Of a stretch of 64,000 bases of DNA, positions 40,741 through 48,144 are shown piece after piece. This DNA is from a bacterium 210917-SL.2.15. GTDB lineage: Bacteria > Bacillota > Clostridia > Oscillospirales > Oscillospiraceae. A program made the translations under genes and the position numbers. A model generated the notes under the pieces. It was not told the DNA's origin, did no database searches, and saw only the letters and a program-made list of their open reading frames with translations. Numbering within the stretch: position 1 is the first letter of the stretch; each line of letters opens with the position of its first letter. The DNA lies in assembly GCA_020555605.1 (NCBI GenBank), contig JAJCJC010000003.1:62001-126000 (forward strand), given 5' to 3'.

Positions 40741-41402
40741 TGTTCTGCCTCCATTTCTCCGGGGAAATTGATGATTTCCCCGGTGCTTTCGTCTACGTTG
40801 ATTCGGTACTGTGTTTTGTCTATGGCTTCCGTCGCGGGTCGGTCTATCTTCTTTTCCGCCAGCGCGCGGCTACATTGCCGGGCCAGCGCGGAAAGGTGGT
40901 AGACGAACTTTTCATTGATGACGTTATACGGCATGATGACCGCCGCGACGAAAAGCCCGGTCTTTGCGACAATGTATGTCATGCCCTGCGGGGTTTCCCG
41001 CTCGTACAACTGCACCATGTCAATTACATCTTCCAGCGGCGATAAATACTTGTTCTGAATGAACGAAATCCCGTTCCGCGTTTGCAACGGCTTCAACACG
41101 CCGCCGTCGTACACCAGTGAAAGGCTCTCTTCGTCAATCCGGTGTTCCGTCTGGTCCGTGTCGGAAAGGTTGATTCCCTCCGGCGCGCGCTGGTGACGAA
41201 ATATGATCTTCTCTTGCTGTTTGGCTGAAATGTCGAACATGGAATAGATATTTTCTTCATCCATGTACGGAAGTCCTGTGATCGGGTAAATTGCGGATGA
41301 ATCCCCAAGCCATTGTGAAACCTCTCCGCCGGATTCCTCCCGGTCGTACAGACAGAAGATTTTCGTTTTACTGCAAATGGAAGCAACTTTCTTTAGCTTC
41401 AT
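40737..41402 (-). CDS. Phage protein of unknown function (221 aa)
   Basis: The product starts MKLKKVASICSKTKIFCLYD, with the ATG at 41402 after AAAGGCGG. The sequence resembles a family of uncharacterised phage proteins with a clear globular pattern (WLGDSSAIYPITGLPYMDEE; GMTYIVAKTGLFVAAVIMPY). No motif suggests an enzyme. Confidence 0.6.
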   Translation of the reverse strand: MKLKKVASICSKTKIFCLYDREESGGEVSQWLGDSSAIYPITGLPYMDEENIYSMFDISAKQQEKIIFRHQRAPEGINLSDTDQTEHRIDEESLSLVYDGGVLKPLQTRNGISFIQNKYLSPLEDVIDMVQLYERETPQGMTYIVAKTGLFVAAVIMPYNVINEKFVYHLSALARQCSRALAEKKIDRPATEAIDKTQYRINVDESTGEIINFPGEMEAEQ

Positions 41403-41602
41403 GTGGGTCCACCGCCTTTCTGTTCGAGATATTCCCGCATAACCCGGACGGCCACGCGGCACGCCTCTTCCGTGGCCGCAAGCACCGCTTCCGAACCTCT
41501 GAACCCTCCGAAATACCGATAACCAAACAGGGCGGCGCGTCTTGTCTCCGGGTCAAGAATCGCTATGGCCTCTTCGATGGTCATTTTCTGTTGTTCTCCC
41601 AT
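41399..41602 (-). CDS. 67-aa phage protein, unknown
   Basis: The ATG at 41602 follows GAGG. The product (MTIEEAIAILDPETRRAALF, then a helical end EYLEQKGGGPT) overlaps the next gene by 4 bp. Small helical phage protein of unknown role. Confidence 0.55.
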   Translation of the reverse strand: MGEQQKMTIEEAIAILDPETRRAALFGYRYFGGFRGSEAVLAATEEACRVAVRVMREYLEQKGGGPT

Positions 41603-41612
41603 TCCGGCTTCC

Positions 41613-42083
41613 TCACTTCCTGCGCCGCTTCCTGCGCTTCTTTTTGGGTGTCCGGGGCGGGGGTGTGGCCGTCTGCGGCTCCGGCACGATCTCTTCGCAA
41701 AGAACTTCGATTTCCTCCACGTCCTCCGGCTGAAAACATAGTGTCGCGCCGGGGTCGTAGGTCCCCGCGGCCCAATCCGCCTTGAACTGTTCAAGGGCGT
41801 TTTTGTACCGGGGGAACGGGTGGACCTGCTCGGAATGATAAATTGCCATCATCATTCGTTCGTCGTCCGCCGGGTCCCAATTATGCAGGTGATAGGCTTC
41901 GTGGTTGTCGTAGTCCCAAAGGGACAGCAGAACCACCAGCCCGTCAAACTCTTCATTCGCCCGCTGAATGTTCTCGAAATCCCGGTATGTCATGCCCTGT
42001 CCGGCGTACCTCTCCCGGATTTTCTGAATGGTCTTGCCGCCCGTATGGAGGCGGCACCGAATGACTTTCGGTTGATAGGTCAT
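41613..42083 (-). CDS. Phage protein with polybasic tail
   Basis: The 156-aa product (MTYQPKVIRCRLHTGGKTIQ; HEAYHLHNWDPADDERMMMA) ends in TPKKKRRKRRRK, suggesting nucleic-acid contact. The start overlaps the stop of the ASCH gene. No family recognised. Confidence 0.55.
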   Translation of the reverse strand: MTYQPKVIRCRLHTGGKTIQKIRERYAGQGMTYRDFENIQRANEEFDGLVVLLSLWDYDNHEAYHLHNWDPADDERMMMAIYHSEQVHPFPRYKNALEQFKADWAAGTYDPGATLCFQPEDVEEIEVLCEEIVPEPQTATPPPRTPKKKRRKRRRK

Positions 42084-42889
42084 GTATTTTCACCGTCTTT
42101 CCCGCTGTTGAAAGCAAAAGTAAACTGGTTGCTTTTCATCTTTTCCGCCGGGGTGAAATTCGTTTTGATTCCGATAATTCCTTCTCCCGGTGTTTCCTGA
42201 ACCGGAGGCCCGCTATAAGTCACCGTCCCGGCCAGTTCCGACCCGCGGTAAACACTGTATGTCCCGTACCCGCTGATAGTCTGTATTGCAAACGGGAGGA
42301 AAGGGAGAACTTCAAGCGGCGCACCTCCTAACGAAATATCGTCCGTTGTCGGCCCGTGTGCGATTTCTCCGCTGTCGCAATATTGCTTCACGATTTCGGA
42401 AACAGCAGAATTGACCGCGCTTATTCCGTCCTCCGTGTGCGGGGTGTATAGCAAATCTGTTGCCGCGCGCGTGATTTCCCTCTTGATCTGACGGGACATT
42501 TCCGCCGCGCGCTGGTCCCAGTTCCACCAGCCCTGTTTCCCTCTGGCCGGGAAAGGTTCGTCGAACATGACCGGGTTTTCAAGGACCCACGCGAACCGCC
42601 CCGGCGAATAGTCGCCCAAAAGCCGCTCCCGGTCATCCAGACTGTCCACAAGGTTTTCAACAGGTACGCAATCGACGATTTCCACGGTCCCGACCACCGC
42701 GCCGTAATGAAGTTCCATTGATTCCGGCAATATCGAATCAAGCGCAACGCTGATATAGTCCGGTCCTCCGATTGCCGCATGGACCGCCACGCGGCCCCGA
42801 ATGTTGGTCCGCCGCGGGCGGGTTTCGTAATGCTTCAACCCGGCCACGATTGCGAACGCGTAGGGTTGGTATACGGTAAAGACTTTCAC
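42080..42889 (-). CDS. ASCH-domain protein
   Basis: The 269-aa product has an N-terminal ASCH/PUA-like domain (about 1-130; VYQPYAFAIVAGLKHYETRP and GRVAVHAAIGG), a fold that binds RNA or modified nucleotides. A C-terminal half without a recognised domain follows. It is coupled (ATGA) to the Dam-type methyltransferase gene, suggesting a link with base modification or nucleotide handling. Confidence 0.72.
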   Translation of the reverse strand: MKVFTVYQPYAFAIVAGLKHYETRPRRTNIRGRVAVHAAIGGPDYISVALDSILPESMELHYGAVVGTVEIVDCVPVENLVDSLDDRERLLGDYSPGRFAWVLENPVMFDEPFPARGKQGWWNWDQRAAEMSRQIKREITRAATDLLYTPHTEDGISAVNSAVSEIVKQYCDSGEIAHGPTTDDISLGGAPLEVLPFLPFAIQTISGYGTYSVYRGSELAGTVTYSGPPVQETPGEGIIGIKTNFTPAEKMKSNQFTFAFNSGKDGENT

Positions 42890-43345
42890 GCTGAAACCTC
42901 CTTTTTGGGGTTGTATATGACCAACATTGACGGGAACGGGGCGGGGGCGTATGCGTTTCCCTCTTCATCGGTGAAGTGTAACCTCCCGCGCACAAACCGG
43001 ATTTCTGCTTTCCCGTATATGTAGTCGTGAAAATATGCTGTGTCTGTTCTGGCCGGAATCAGCAGGACAACCGTTGTCCCGCTCCGGGATTCCTCATAGG
43101 CTTTGCGAACCCATTTCCCGGTTTCCCGTCCGTATGGAGGGTTACACCAAACAGCACCCCCCCCCCGCAAGATTCCAAGGACTATTCAAACCATCGGTTT
43201 CCGGCGTGTAGTACGCCGGGCATTTTGCACTTTTGGCCGTCGCCGCCGCGTCCAGCACAAACCCGAATTCATCATTCAGTTGGTCGAAAAAGTCCTGCGG
43301 CGTGCAATAGTCCATTTTCTTACTGCTCAATAACGCCGCGTTCAT
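42886..43345 (-). pseudogene. Dam-type adenine methyltransferase, frame broken at a G10 tract
   Basis: The 5' frame encodes MDYCTPQDFFDQLNDEFGFV and DAAATAKSAKCPAYYTPETD up to NLAGGG, then shifts and stops soon after. The 3' frame continues GGGAVWCNPPYGRETGKWVR (NPPY catalytic motif) to KKEVSA. Together they give a phage N6-adenine methyltransferase of about 152 aa (Dam, pfam05869-like). The break is at a run of ten G on the coding strand; nine would restore the frame. It is either phase-variable, a mutation, or a homopolymer sequencing error. Neighbours on both sides are coupled by ATGA overlaps. Confidence 0.8.
43157..43166 (-). repeat. G10 homopolymer inside the methyltransferase gene
   Basis: Ten consecutive C on the plus strand lie just before the NPPY codons. 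It is the longest G/C run I noticed in the window. A tract of this length is prone to slippage. Confidence 0.9.
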
Positions 43346-43578
43346 TCCGCGTCCTCCGTGTCCCGCTCCTTTGCGGCTTTAACCGCCGCCGGAATATCCC
43401 CGCGGCCTGCGCCCTCAACCTCCACGCGCACAACGTCGCCCGTTCGATATACTGCAATCTTCCGGGCCGGGCGAATGGCCTTGACGATCTCCACAACAGC
43501 ACCACCCGCCGCGGCTACCAGAACCACGAACCCCAGCCAAACCCAAAAAGACGAAAAGATAAATCGCAAAAACTCCAT
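43342..43578 (-). CDS. Small membrane protein, unknown
   Basis: The 78-aa product has one N-terminal membrane segment (FWVWLGFVVLVAAAGGAVVE) and a charged tail (RVEVEGAGRGDIPAAVKAAK). Its stop overlaps the methyltransferase start. Confidence 0.55.
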   Translation of the reverse strand: MEFLRFIFSSFWVWLGFVVLVAAAGGAVVEIVKAIRPARKIAVYRTGDVVRVEVEGAGRGDIPAAVKAAKERDTEDAE

Positions 43579-43587
43579 GTCTCTTCT

Positions 43588-44088
43588 TCACTCCTTTTTA
43601 ATTTCTACCGTGCAAATTGTGTCGTTTCTCGAACCTCCGTGCGGGACCATAAGTACCCGCTCCATCGAAAAGCCGCGTTTTGCACCGCATCCCATACTAT
43701 TCCAGCCAAAACATATAACTTTTCCACCCGGCTTCACTATTCTTGCAATCTCGTTCTTCGCCTCACTCCAAAACGTCATGCGTCCATCCCACCCGTCAAT
43801 TCCGATTCCGTCATAGCATTCCTTTACCTGTCTTTGCGAATATGGGGGGTCATATAAAACACCATCCACCGATTTGTCCTTGAATTTTTTCAGAAAATCT
43901 ATCGCCTGTAAATGATAATCCGTCGGTCGTTCAGGATTAAGATCGTTTGTTATCGTTGCAGGGCTACACTCTCCCGCGTATGGGTCAACCCACAACCCAT
44001 CCGTTATTTCCTGCATGAGTAATTCTTTTATGGGCTTGATTCTGAACGTCCATTTATTAGGCATTGCCCATTGCCTTTCTATCTTCAT
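43588..44088 (-). CDS. Adenine-specific DNA methyltransferase
   Basis: The 166-aa product has the catalytic motif DGVLYDPPYSQRQVKE at about residues 71-86 and a SAM-binding-type segment (IVKPGGKVICFGWNSMGCGA). It is short, with only a small target-recognition part. The ATG at 44088 overlaps the upstream stop. With the neighbouring Dam-like gene it gives the phage two modification enzymes, presumably protecting DNA from host restriction. Confidence 0.8.
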   Translation of the reverse strand: MKIERQWAMPNKWTFRIKPIKELLMQEITDGLWVDPYAGECSPATITNDLNPERPTDYHLQAIDFLKKFKDKSVDGVLYDPPYSQRQVKECYDGIGIDGWDGRMTFWSEAKNEIARIVKPGGKVICFGWNSMGCGAKRGFSMERVLMVPHGGSRNDTICTVEIKKE

Positions 44089-44318
44089 TTGCTCTTTCCA
44101 CCTTCCAATCTGTCGGCTATGCTCAAAATTCCTGTCATTGCTTCCCGAATATTCGTGTCTGTGCCTGCCGTGATGGAAAGCACCCGCGCAATGTCCCGCA
44201 ATTCCTCCGCCGCGGCCACGGCCTCCGCCGCCGCGCCGGATTCTTTCATGCAGTCCGGGCAAAGCGTCAATCCCTCCGCCGTCCGCTTCCCGCACCGTTC
44301 GCACGCTTTCAGTTTCAT
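44085..44318 (-). CDS. Zinc-ribbon miniprotein
   Basis: The 77-aa product begins MKLKACERCGKRTAEGLTLC PDC (CxxC-x10-CxxC), then a helical tail. The ATG at 44318 follows AGGTGG. Role unknown. Confidence 0.6.
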   Translation of the reverse strand: MKLKACERCGKRTAEGLTLCPDCMKESGAAAEAVAAAEELRDIARVLSITAGTDTNIREAMTGILSIADRLEGGKSK

Positions 44319-44328
44319 AGCGCGCCAC

Positions 44329-44625
44329 CTATACCGGATAACCGAACACGACAAGGGTTCCCGTTAGCACCGCGCCGATCAGGAAGAAAAGCCACGCGGC
44401 CAGAAGAACCACAAGGGCGGTTTCCGCCCAATCCGCCGCGCGCAAGGCCAACTTCGCCGCAATCAGCGGGCCACGCCTGCGCTGTGCGGCCCGCTTCGCC
44501 TCCGGGTCCCCGCGGTTCAAGTCGTATGTATTCGCCTTTGTAGCCGCGGCCAGTTTCGGCGTGAAGTGCTTTCGCACCGTGAAGATCACCCAATAGGCGA
44601 TCATAAGCAAAATTCCTGCGTTCAT
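44329..44625 (-). CDS. Small membrane protein, unknown
   Basis: The 98-aa product has an N-terminal hydrophobic helix (AGILLMIAYWVIFTV), a basic middle (KRAAQRRRGPLIAAK) and a C-terminal helix (ALVVLLAAWLFFLIGAVLTG). It overlaps the start of the RHH gene by 4 bp. Unknown. Confidence 0.55.
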   Translation of the reverse strand: MNAGILLMIAYWVIFTVRKHFTPKLAAATKANTYDLNRGDPEAKRAAQRRRGPLIAAKLALRAADWAETALVVLLAAWLFFLIGAVLTGTLVVFGYPV

Positions 44626-44801
44626 CGGTTTCTCTCCACTTCTCCGGTGTGGCCCCGTAGGGCCAGCATTTTTTCACGAACCAGCTTGTCAACAACGCGG
44701 CCCGGCGTTTTCTGCCCGCTCATGGTCATAAGCCGTTCGAGGTTATAGGCGGTCTGCGGTGTTACCCGAACCGTTAGTTTCTGTCTGTGCTGTTTCTTCA
44801 T
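44622..44801 (-). CDS. Ribbon-helix-helix (CopG-like) protein
   Basis: The 59-aa product has the RHH pattern: a strand (QKLTVRVTPQT) and two helices (AYNLERLMTMSGQ; TPGRVVDKLVREKMLAL). It overlaps the recU 3' end by 59 bp in another frame. A likely small transcription or replication regulator. Confidence 0.65.
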   Translation of the reverse strand: MKKQHRQKLTVRVTPQTAYNLERLMTMSGQKTPGRVVDKLVREKMLALRGHTGEVERNR

Positions 44802-45330
44802 TGCTCCCGCTCCTTTCGTGCGCGTAGTCGAGAAATAGAACCGCTCCGTTGAATCGGACCCGCCACGGTTCGAGGTCCGCCGCGGTGACGTATTTTCTGC
44901 CGAACCGCTCTTTCATGTCCCGCCAGACTTCCCACGGTACAAAGAAAAAGTCATTCCCGATTCCGGCGCACACGGCGGAGATCGCGCCGTGCTTGTGGTG
45001 ATGTTCCAGCGCGTCCCGCTGTTCCTGCGTCAGAACGTCCCATTTCAGGCGTTCCGTGGTGGTGTACTTTGCTTCAAAGACGATTGACCGTCCGCCCGCA
45101 AGCGTCCCCTGAAAGTCCGGCTGTGCGCGGGCCGTGAACCGCCCTTTGAAAATCCCGTCGCGGCTCTTCTCCAACACGCGGAATGGTTCAGGCGTTTTGT
45201 CCGCCGTCGCCCGCCCGTGGGACGCATACAACGCGCACGCGGCTTTTATGGCCTGCTCGAAAAAATGCCCCTGCGCGTTGTTGACCTTATTTTGGTAGCG
45301 CAAGGCCGCGCGCTGGTGATCTATCTGCAT
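44743..45330 (-). CDS. RecU-like Holliday junction resolvase
   Basis: The 195-aa product has the RecU fold: NNAQGHFFEQAIKAACALYA, QPDFQGTLAGGRSIVFEAKY (the D...E.K nuclease core), and a C-terminal FVPWEVWRDM. RecU resolves recombination junctions, useful for concatemer processing. GGAGGG precedes the ATG. Confidence 0.82.
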   Translation of the reverse strand: MQIDHQRAALRYQNKVNNAQGHFFEQAIKAACALYASHGRATADKTPEPFRVLEKSRDGIFKGRFTARAQPDFQGTLAGGRSIVFEAKYTTTERLKWDVLTQEQRDALEHHHKHGAISAVCAGIGNDFFFVPWEVWRDMKERFGRKYVTAADLEPWRVRFNGAVLFLDYAHERSGSNEETAQTETNGSGNTADRL

Positions 45331-45566
45331 CGTTTATCCCTCCGTTTTCTCCCGCTCCCGTTCGTCATGGTCTGGACAGGGGAACGGCTCTGTCCGGTAG
45401 CACTCTTCGCAACATTCCCCCATGTGTACGGCTCCCCGCCGCAATTATCGCGGAACAGGCACTTTCGGCAAGCGTCGTCCGCCGTCCTGCCGTCGCAATA
45501 TTCTTTGATAACGGCAACTGCGGCGTTCAATGCCTGCGCCTGTTCTATCAGGTTGTCGCGCTCCAT
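45321..45566 (-). CDS. Small Cys-motif protein
   Basis: The 81-aa product contains CRKCLFRDNCGG and a basic end (GSGRKRRDKRCR). It overlaps recU and the radical SAM gene. The Cys spacing suggests a metal site. Unknown function. Confidence 0.55.
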   Translation of the reverse strand: MERDNLIEQAQALNAAVAVIKEYCDGRTADDACRKCLFRDNCGGEPYTWGNVAKSATGQSRSPVQTMTNGSGRKRRDKRCR

Positions 45567-46489
45567 TCATGCAACCTCCGTTCTTTGTGACGCTCCAAGT
45601 ATTCGCCCCAGCTTTCTTTCAGGTATGACCGCCCGTAAATGAACCGCTGTGCGAATTCCTTTTGAAGCGCGTTTGGTATGATTCCTTTTCTCTCGTTCCG
45701 CTCCGGCTGGGCGTATATGCTGATACCCTTTAGGCGTTTCAGCCGTTCCACCCGGTAGGCCGCGTTTTCCACGTCCTCCGTGACAAGCAGGTAAATAAAC
45801 AGGTTATACGGCTTCTTCCCGTGGTTCCCCAGCAGTTCCGCCGCCCGCTCGATTGCTTCAATCTGCGGTATCTGGTCGCACGAAAACCGAATGAATCGAA
45901 TCCACGTCAGCCGCGCCAGTATGCCCGCTATGCGGTCATTGACCAACCGTGCGTCCATGCCTTGATTTAGGTCTATCGCGTACCCGCTCCCGATCATGCT
46001 TTCAAGCTGGGAAATTCCGTATTCGGAAGCAAGAATGTTGTTGTCCATCAGGACAAGTTTGTTCGTGTCCGGTCGCACAACCTGTTTCCATTCCCTGTAC
46101 GGCTTTATTTCACCCTCTTTTTCCGGGACCACGCACCACGGGCAATGATTCGGGCAACCGCGGGTCAAATACCCTATCGCGTAGTCGCATTCCGGGTAAA
46201 TGCTGTAATCAGGAAAGGCCGCGTCGATCTCCGGCGGCAACTGTTGGTTTATCGGTATGTCGTCATACCCGGTCCCGCCGCGTATTGTGTCCGGCGGCAA
46301 GTACAGGTTTTCCGGCGTGAAGTCAAAGACTTTGCTTGAATACACCCGGTCATAATGGCACATAGGGGACCACCATTCGACGAAATCCCCGCGGGCTTTG
46401 TGGTATGCCGAAATCTTCATCAAGGCATAGTTCGGAAAGGTCTTGTGCTTCATGTACTCCTGTTCCGCGTCGTGAAGTCCTATCCGCAT
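45548..46489 (-). CDS. Radical SAM protein
   Basis: The 313-aa product has the cluster motif TRGCPNHCPWCVVP (Cx3Cx2C) at about residue 115, and downstream strands typical of a radical SAM barrel (NKLVLMDNNILASEYG; IDLNQGMDARLVNDRIAGIL). It binds a 4Fe-4S cluster and S-adenosylmethionine. The cluster Cys lie well inside the chain, behind a domain with TPENLYLPPDTIRGGTGYDD. The substrate is unknown; DNA or nucleotide modification is possible given the neighbouring methyltransferases and ASCH gene. Confidence 0.82.
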   Translation of the reverse strand: MRIGLHDAEQEYMKHKTFPNYALMKISAYHKARGDFVEWWSPMCHYDRVYSSKVFDFTPENLYLPPDTIRGGTGYDDIPINQQLPPEIDAAFPDYSIYPECDYAIGYLTRGCPNHCPWCVVPEKEGEIKPYREWKQVVRPDTNKLVLMDNNILASEYGISQLESMIGSGYAIDLNQGMDARLVNDRIAGILARLTWIRFIRFSCDQIPQIEAIERAAELLGNHGKKPYNLFIYLLVTEDVENAAYRVERLKRLKGISIYAQPERNERKGIIPNALQKEFAQRFIYGRSYLKESWGEYLERHKERRLHEWSATT

Positions 46490-46502
46490 AGCGCACCCCG
46501 CT

Positions 46503-46877
46503 TCACAACTCCACAATTCCGCCGATGTTGTCCACGTCTGCCCGCGTGACGCTCCGGCGTTTCAGAATTCCCGCAGTCACGGTCCCGTACTTTTCCCAGC
46601 GCGCCGACACAAGGACGAAATACCGCAATTCCGGGTTCATCGTTGCCCGAACTTTCAAGGCTCCCAAAATCCGGTCGTCAATCTCCATTTGCAGGGGATA
46701 GACGGCAATTCTTCCCGTGTCCTTGTCAATTTCGCGGCAAATCGCCATAAGGCGCATAGGCTTCCTTGGCTCTTGCTCCGGGCGGCGCGGCTCCCGCTCG
46801 GACCGCCTGCAATCGCATAGTTCGCCCGCGTCCAAATGCGCCCCGCAATTCGGGCATTCCCGGTAAGGCGTTCCCAT
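46503..46877 (-). CDS. Zinc-ribbon phage protein
   Basis: The 124-aa product begins MGTPYRECPNCGAHLDAGEL CDC (CxxC and CxC), an Arg/Glu/Pro linker, then a domain (AICREIDKDTGRIAVYPLQM). AAAGGAG precedes the ATG at 46877. Unknown role, next to the replication initiator. Confidence 0.6.
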   Translation of the reverse strand: MGTPYRECPNCGAHLDAGELCDCRRSEREPRRPEQEPRKPMRLMAICREIDKDTGRIAVYPLQMEIDDRILGALKVRATMNPELRYFVLVSARWEKYGTVTAGILKRRSVTRADVDNIGGIVEL

Positions 46878-46892
46878 GTTGACCACTCCTTT

Positions 46893-47711
46893 CTATTCTT
46901 TCTTCCTCAATTTCAGGTATATTGACCAACCCGTGAAGTCGTTGTATTTGTACTCAATCCCGTAATCTTCGTCCGTCAGGGTCCAGCCGGGATATTTCTT
47001 TTCCCAAAACTCCCGCCCCGGACGCTCCCGCGCCCACTTCTCGATCTGCCGCCGATTGTACTTCCCGTCGTTCGTCCGACTGGTGGGGCGTTCAAGGTTC
47101 TGCGAGGAAGTCCACCGCTTCTTCCCGCCGCTCTGCTTTACAAGGTAGACACAAAGGGCCGCTATGCCGTTTTCATCGGCTTGCAGGCGGTCAGCGTTGC
47201 AAAAGCCGATTCGATCACCCTTCTTCTGGCCCTTGCGTTTCCGTTTCCTCCACAACTCTTCCACCGTGTCGCGGTCCAACCCGCCGTTCATAACGATATG
47301 GTGATGAATACGAACGGGGGTGTCGCTGTTTCGTTTGGTGGTGTATGACGTGATCAGCAGGTATTTCAGCGGCGGCAATCCCTCTTTCTCCCTGCGGTAT
47401 GAAATCCGGCGGAGGTAATTTGTCGCCTCCCGCTCCGCGTCCTCCACCGTGGCCGGAAGATATTTCGGGCTGTATGTAGCCGATACATGAAGCGCGTCCG
47501 GGTCGTCCCCGAAATTCAGGTTTCCAAGCTGGATAAAATACCGCCGGGCGTTTATGTCGTTCAGGTTCTTTTGCTTTGGCTCCGATTCTCGCACTTTCTT
47601 CGAGCGGGTCCGCCTTGTGGCTCTGTACTGTGCGTCTGTGTACTGGAATATGTCAACTTCCCGGTAGCTCTTTCCGCAATAGATTTTCTTTTCTCTGATA
47701 AATGTTCGCAC
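46893..47711 (-). CDS. HUH-type replication initiator
   Basis: The 272-aa product has the HUH metal motif in RIHHHIVMNGGLD at about residue 145 and a candidate catalytic Tyr in NGIAALCVYLVKQSGGKKRW at about residue 190. These are rolling-circle Rep signatures (Rep_2/P2 gpA logic). It starts at GTG after GAGGGTG. No helicase, primase or polymerase gene is in the element, so replication depends on this nicking protein plus host enzymes. A strong inverted repeat lies just upstream. Confidence 0.8.
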   Translation of the reverse strand: MRTFIREKKIYCGKSYREVDIFQYTDAQYRATRRTRSKKVRESEPKQKNLNDINARRYFIQLGNLNFGDDPDALHVSATYSPKYLPATVEDAEREATNYLRRISYRREKEGLPPLKYLLITSYTTKRNSDTPVRIHHHIVMNGGLDRDTVEELWRKRKRKGQKKGDRIGFCNADRLQADENGIAALCVYLVKQSGGKKRWTSSQNLERPTSRTNDGKYNRRQIEKWARERPGREFWEKKYPGWTLTDEDYGIEYKYNDFTGWSIYLKLRKKE

Positions 47712-47783
47712 TTTGCTTCACCCTCTTTCTGTGGATGATGAAGCGGGCGTGTCCTGTCTTTCCGGTCTGCTCCCCGTCAGGGC

Positions 47784-47836
47784 GCAAAGGGGGAAGAGGG
47801 TTCCTATCCTGCGCCCCCTCCCTCTTCCCCCTTTGC
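47784..47836. repeat. 17-bp perfect inverted repeat, candidate replication origin
   Basis: GCAAAGGGGGAAGAGGG (47784-47800) and its exact complement (47820-47836) flank a 19-nt loop. It sits 73 bp upstream of the rep gene in non-coding DNA. Neither side has a T-run, so it is not an ordinary terminator. HUH Rep proteins nick at hairpins, so this is an origin candidate. Confidence 0.5.
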
Positions 47837-48002
47837 AATCCCCCTTTACCCTCGGCGGCGCAAAAAGAGAATGTGAAGAGGGAAGAGGACGTGGAGCGGG
47901 ACCGCTGAACCCGTGCTTTCTTCCTGTCTGCGTAACAAGGCTTCGTCGGAATGATAATACCCATTACAAGCCCGCTACGCCGCATAAAAACGGCGTTGTT
48001 TC

Positions 48003-48031
48003 TTGACTTTTCCGCCGCTTTTTGCTATACT
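48003..48031 (+). promoter_or_regulatory. Promoter of candidate small RNA
   Basis: TTGACT (48003-48008) and TATACT (48026-48031) are 17 bp apart, close to vegetative consensus. It points rightward, against all surrounding genes. Confidence 0.7.
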
Positions 48032-48037
48032 TTCGTT

Positions 48038-48112
48038 AGGTTGATAGATGATATATTTTCATCGGCGGAATCCGCTTCGCGTTGCTTTGCAGAACAACGC
48101 GGGGCGGTTTTT
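48038..48112 (+). ncRNA. Candidate antisense small RNA, about 75 nt
   Basis: About 7 bp after the promoter starts a short transcript with no gene. It ends in a rho-independent terminator: CCGCTTCGCGTTG (48072-48084) and CAACGCGGGGCGG (48095-48107) pair over 13 bp including two G-U pairs, followed by TTTTT at 48108-48112. The unit lies between rep and a DGR target gene and is antisense to any leader transcript entering rep. The family is unknown. Confidence 0.65.
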
Positions 48113-48144
48113 CTTATGTACTTTTTGCGGCGGCGGGGAGGGGG

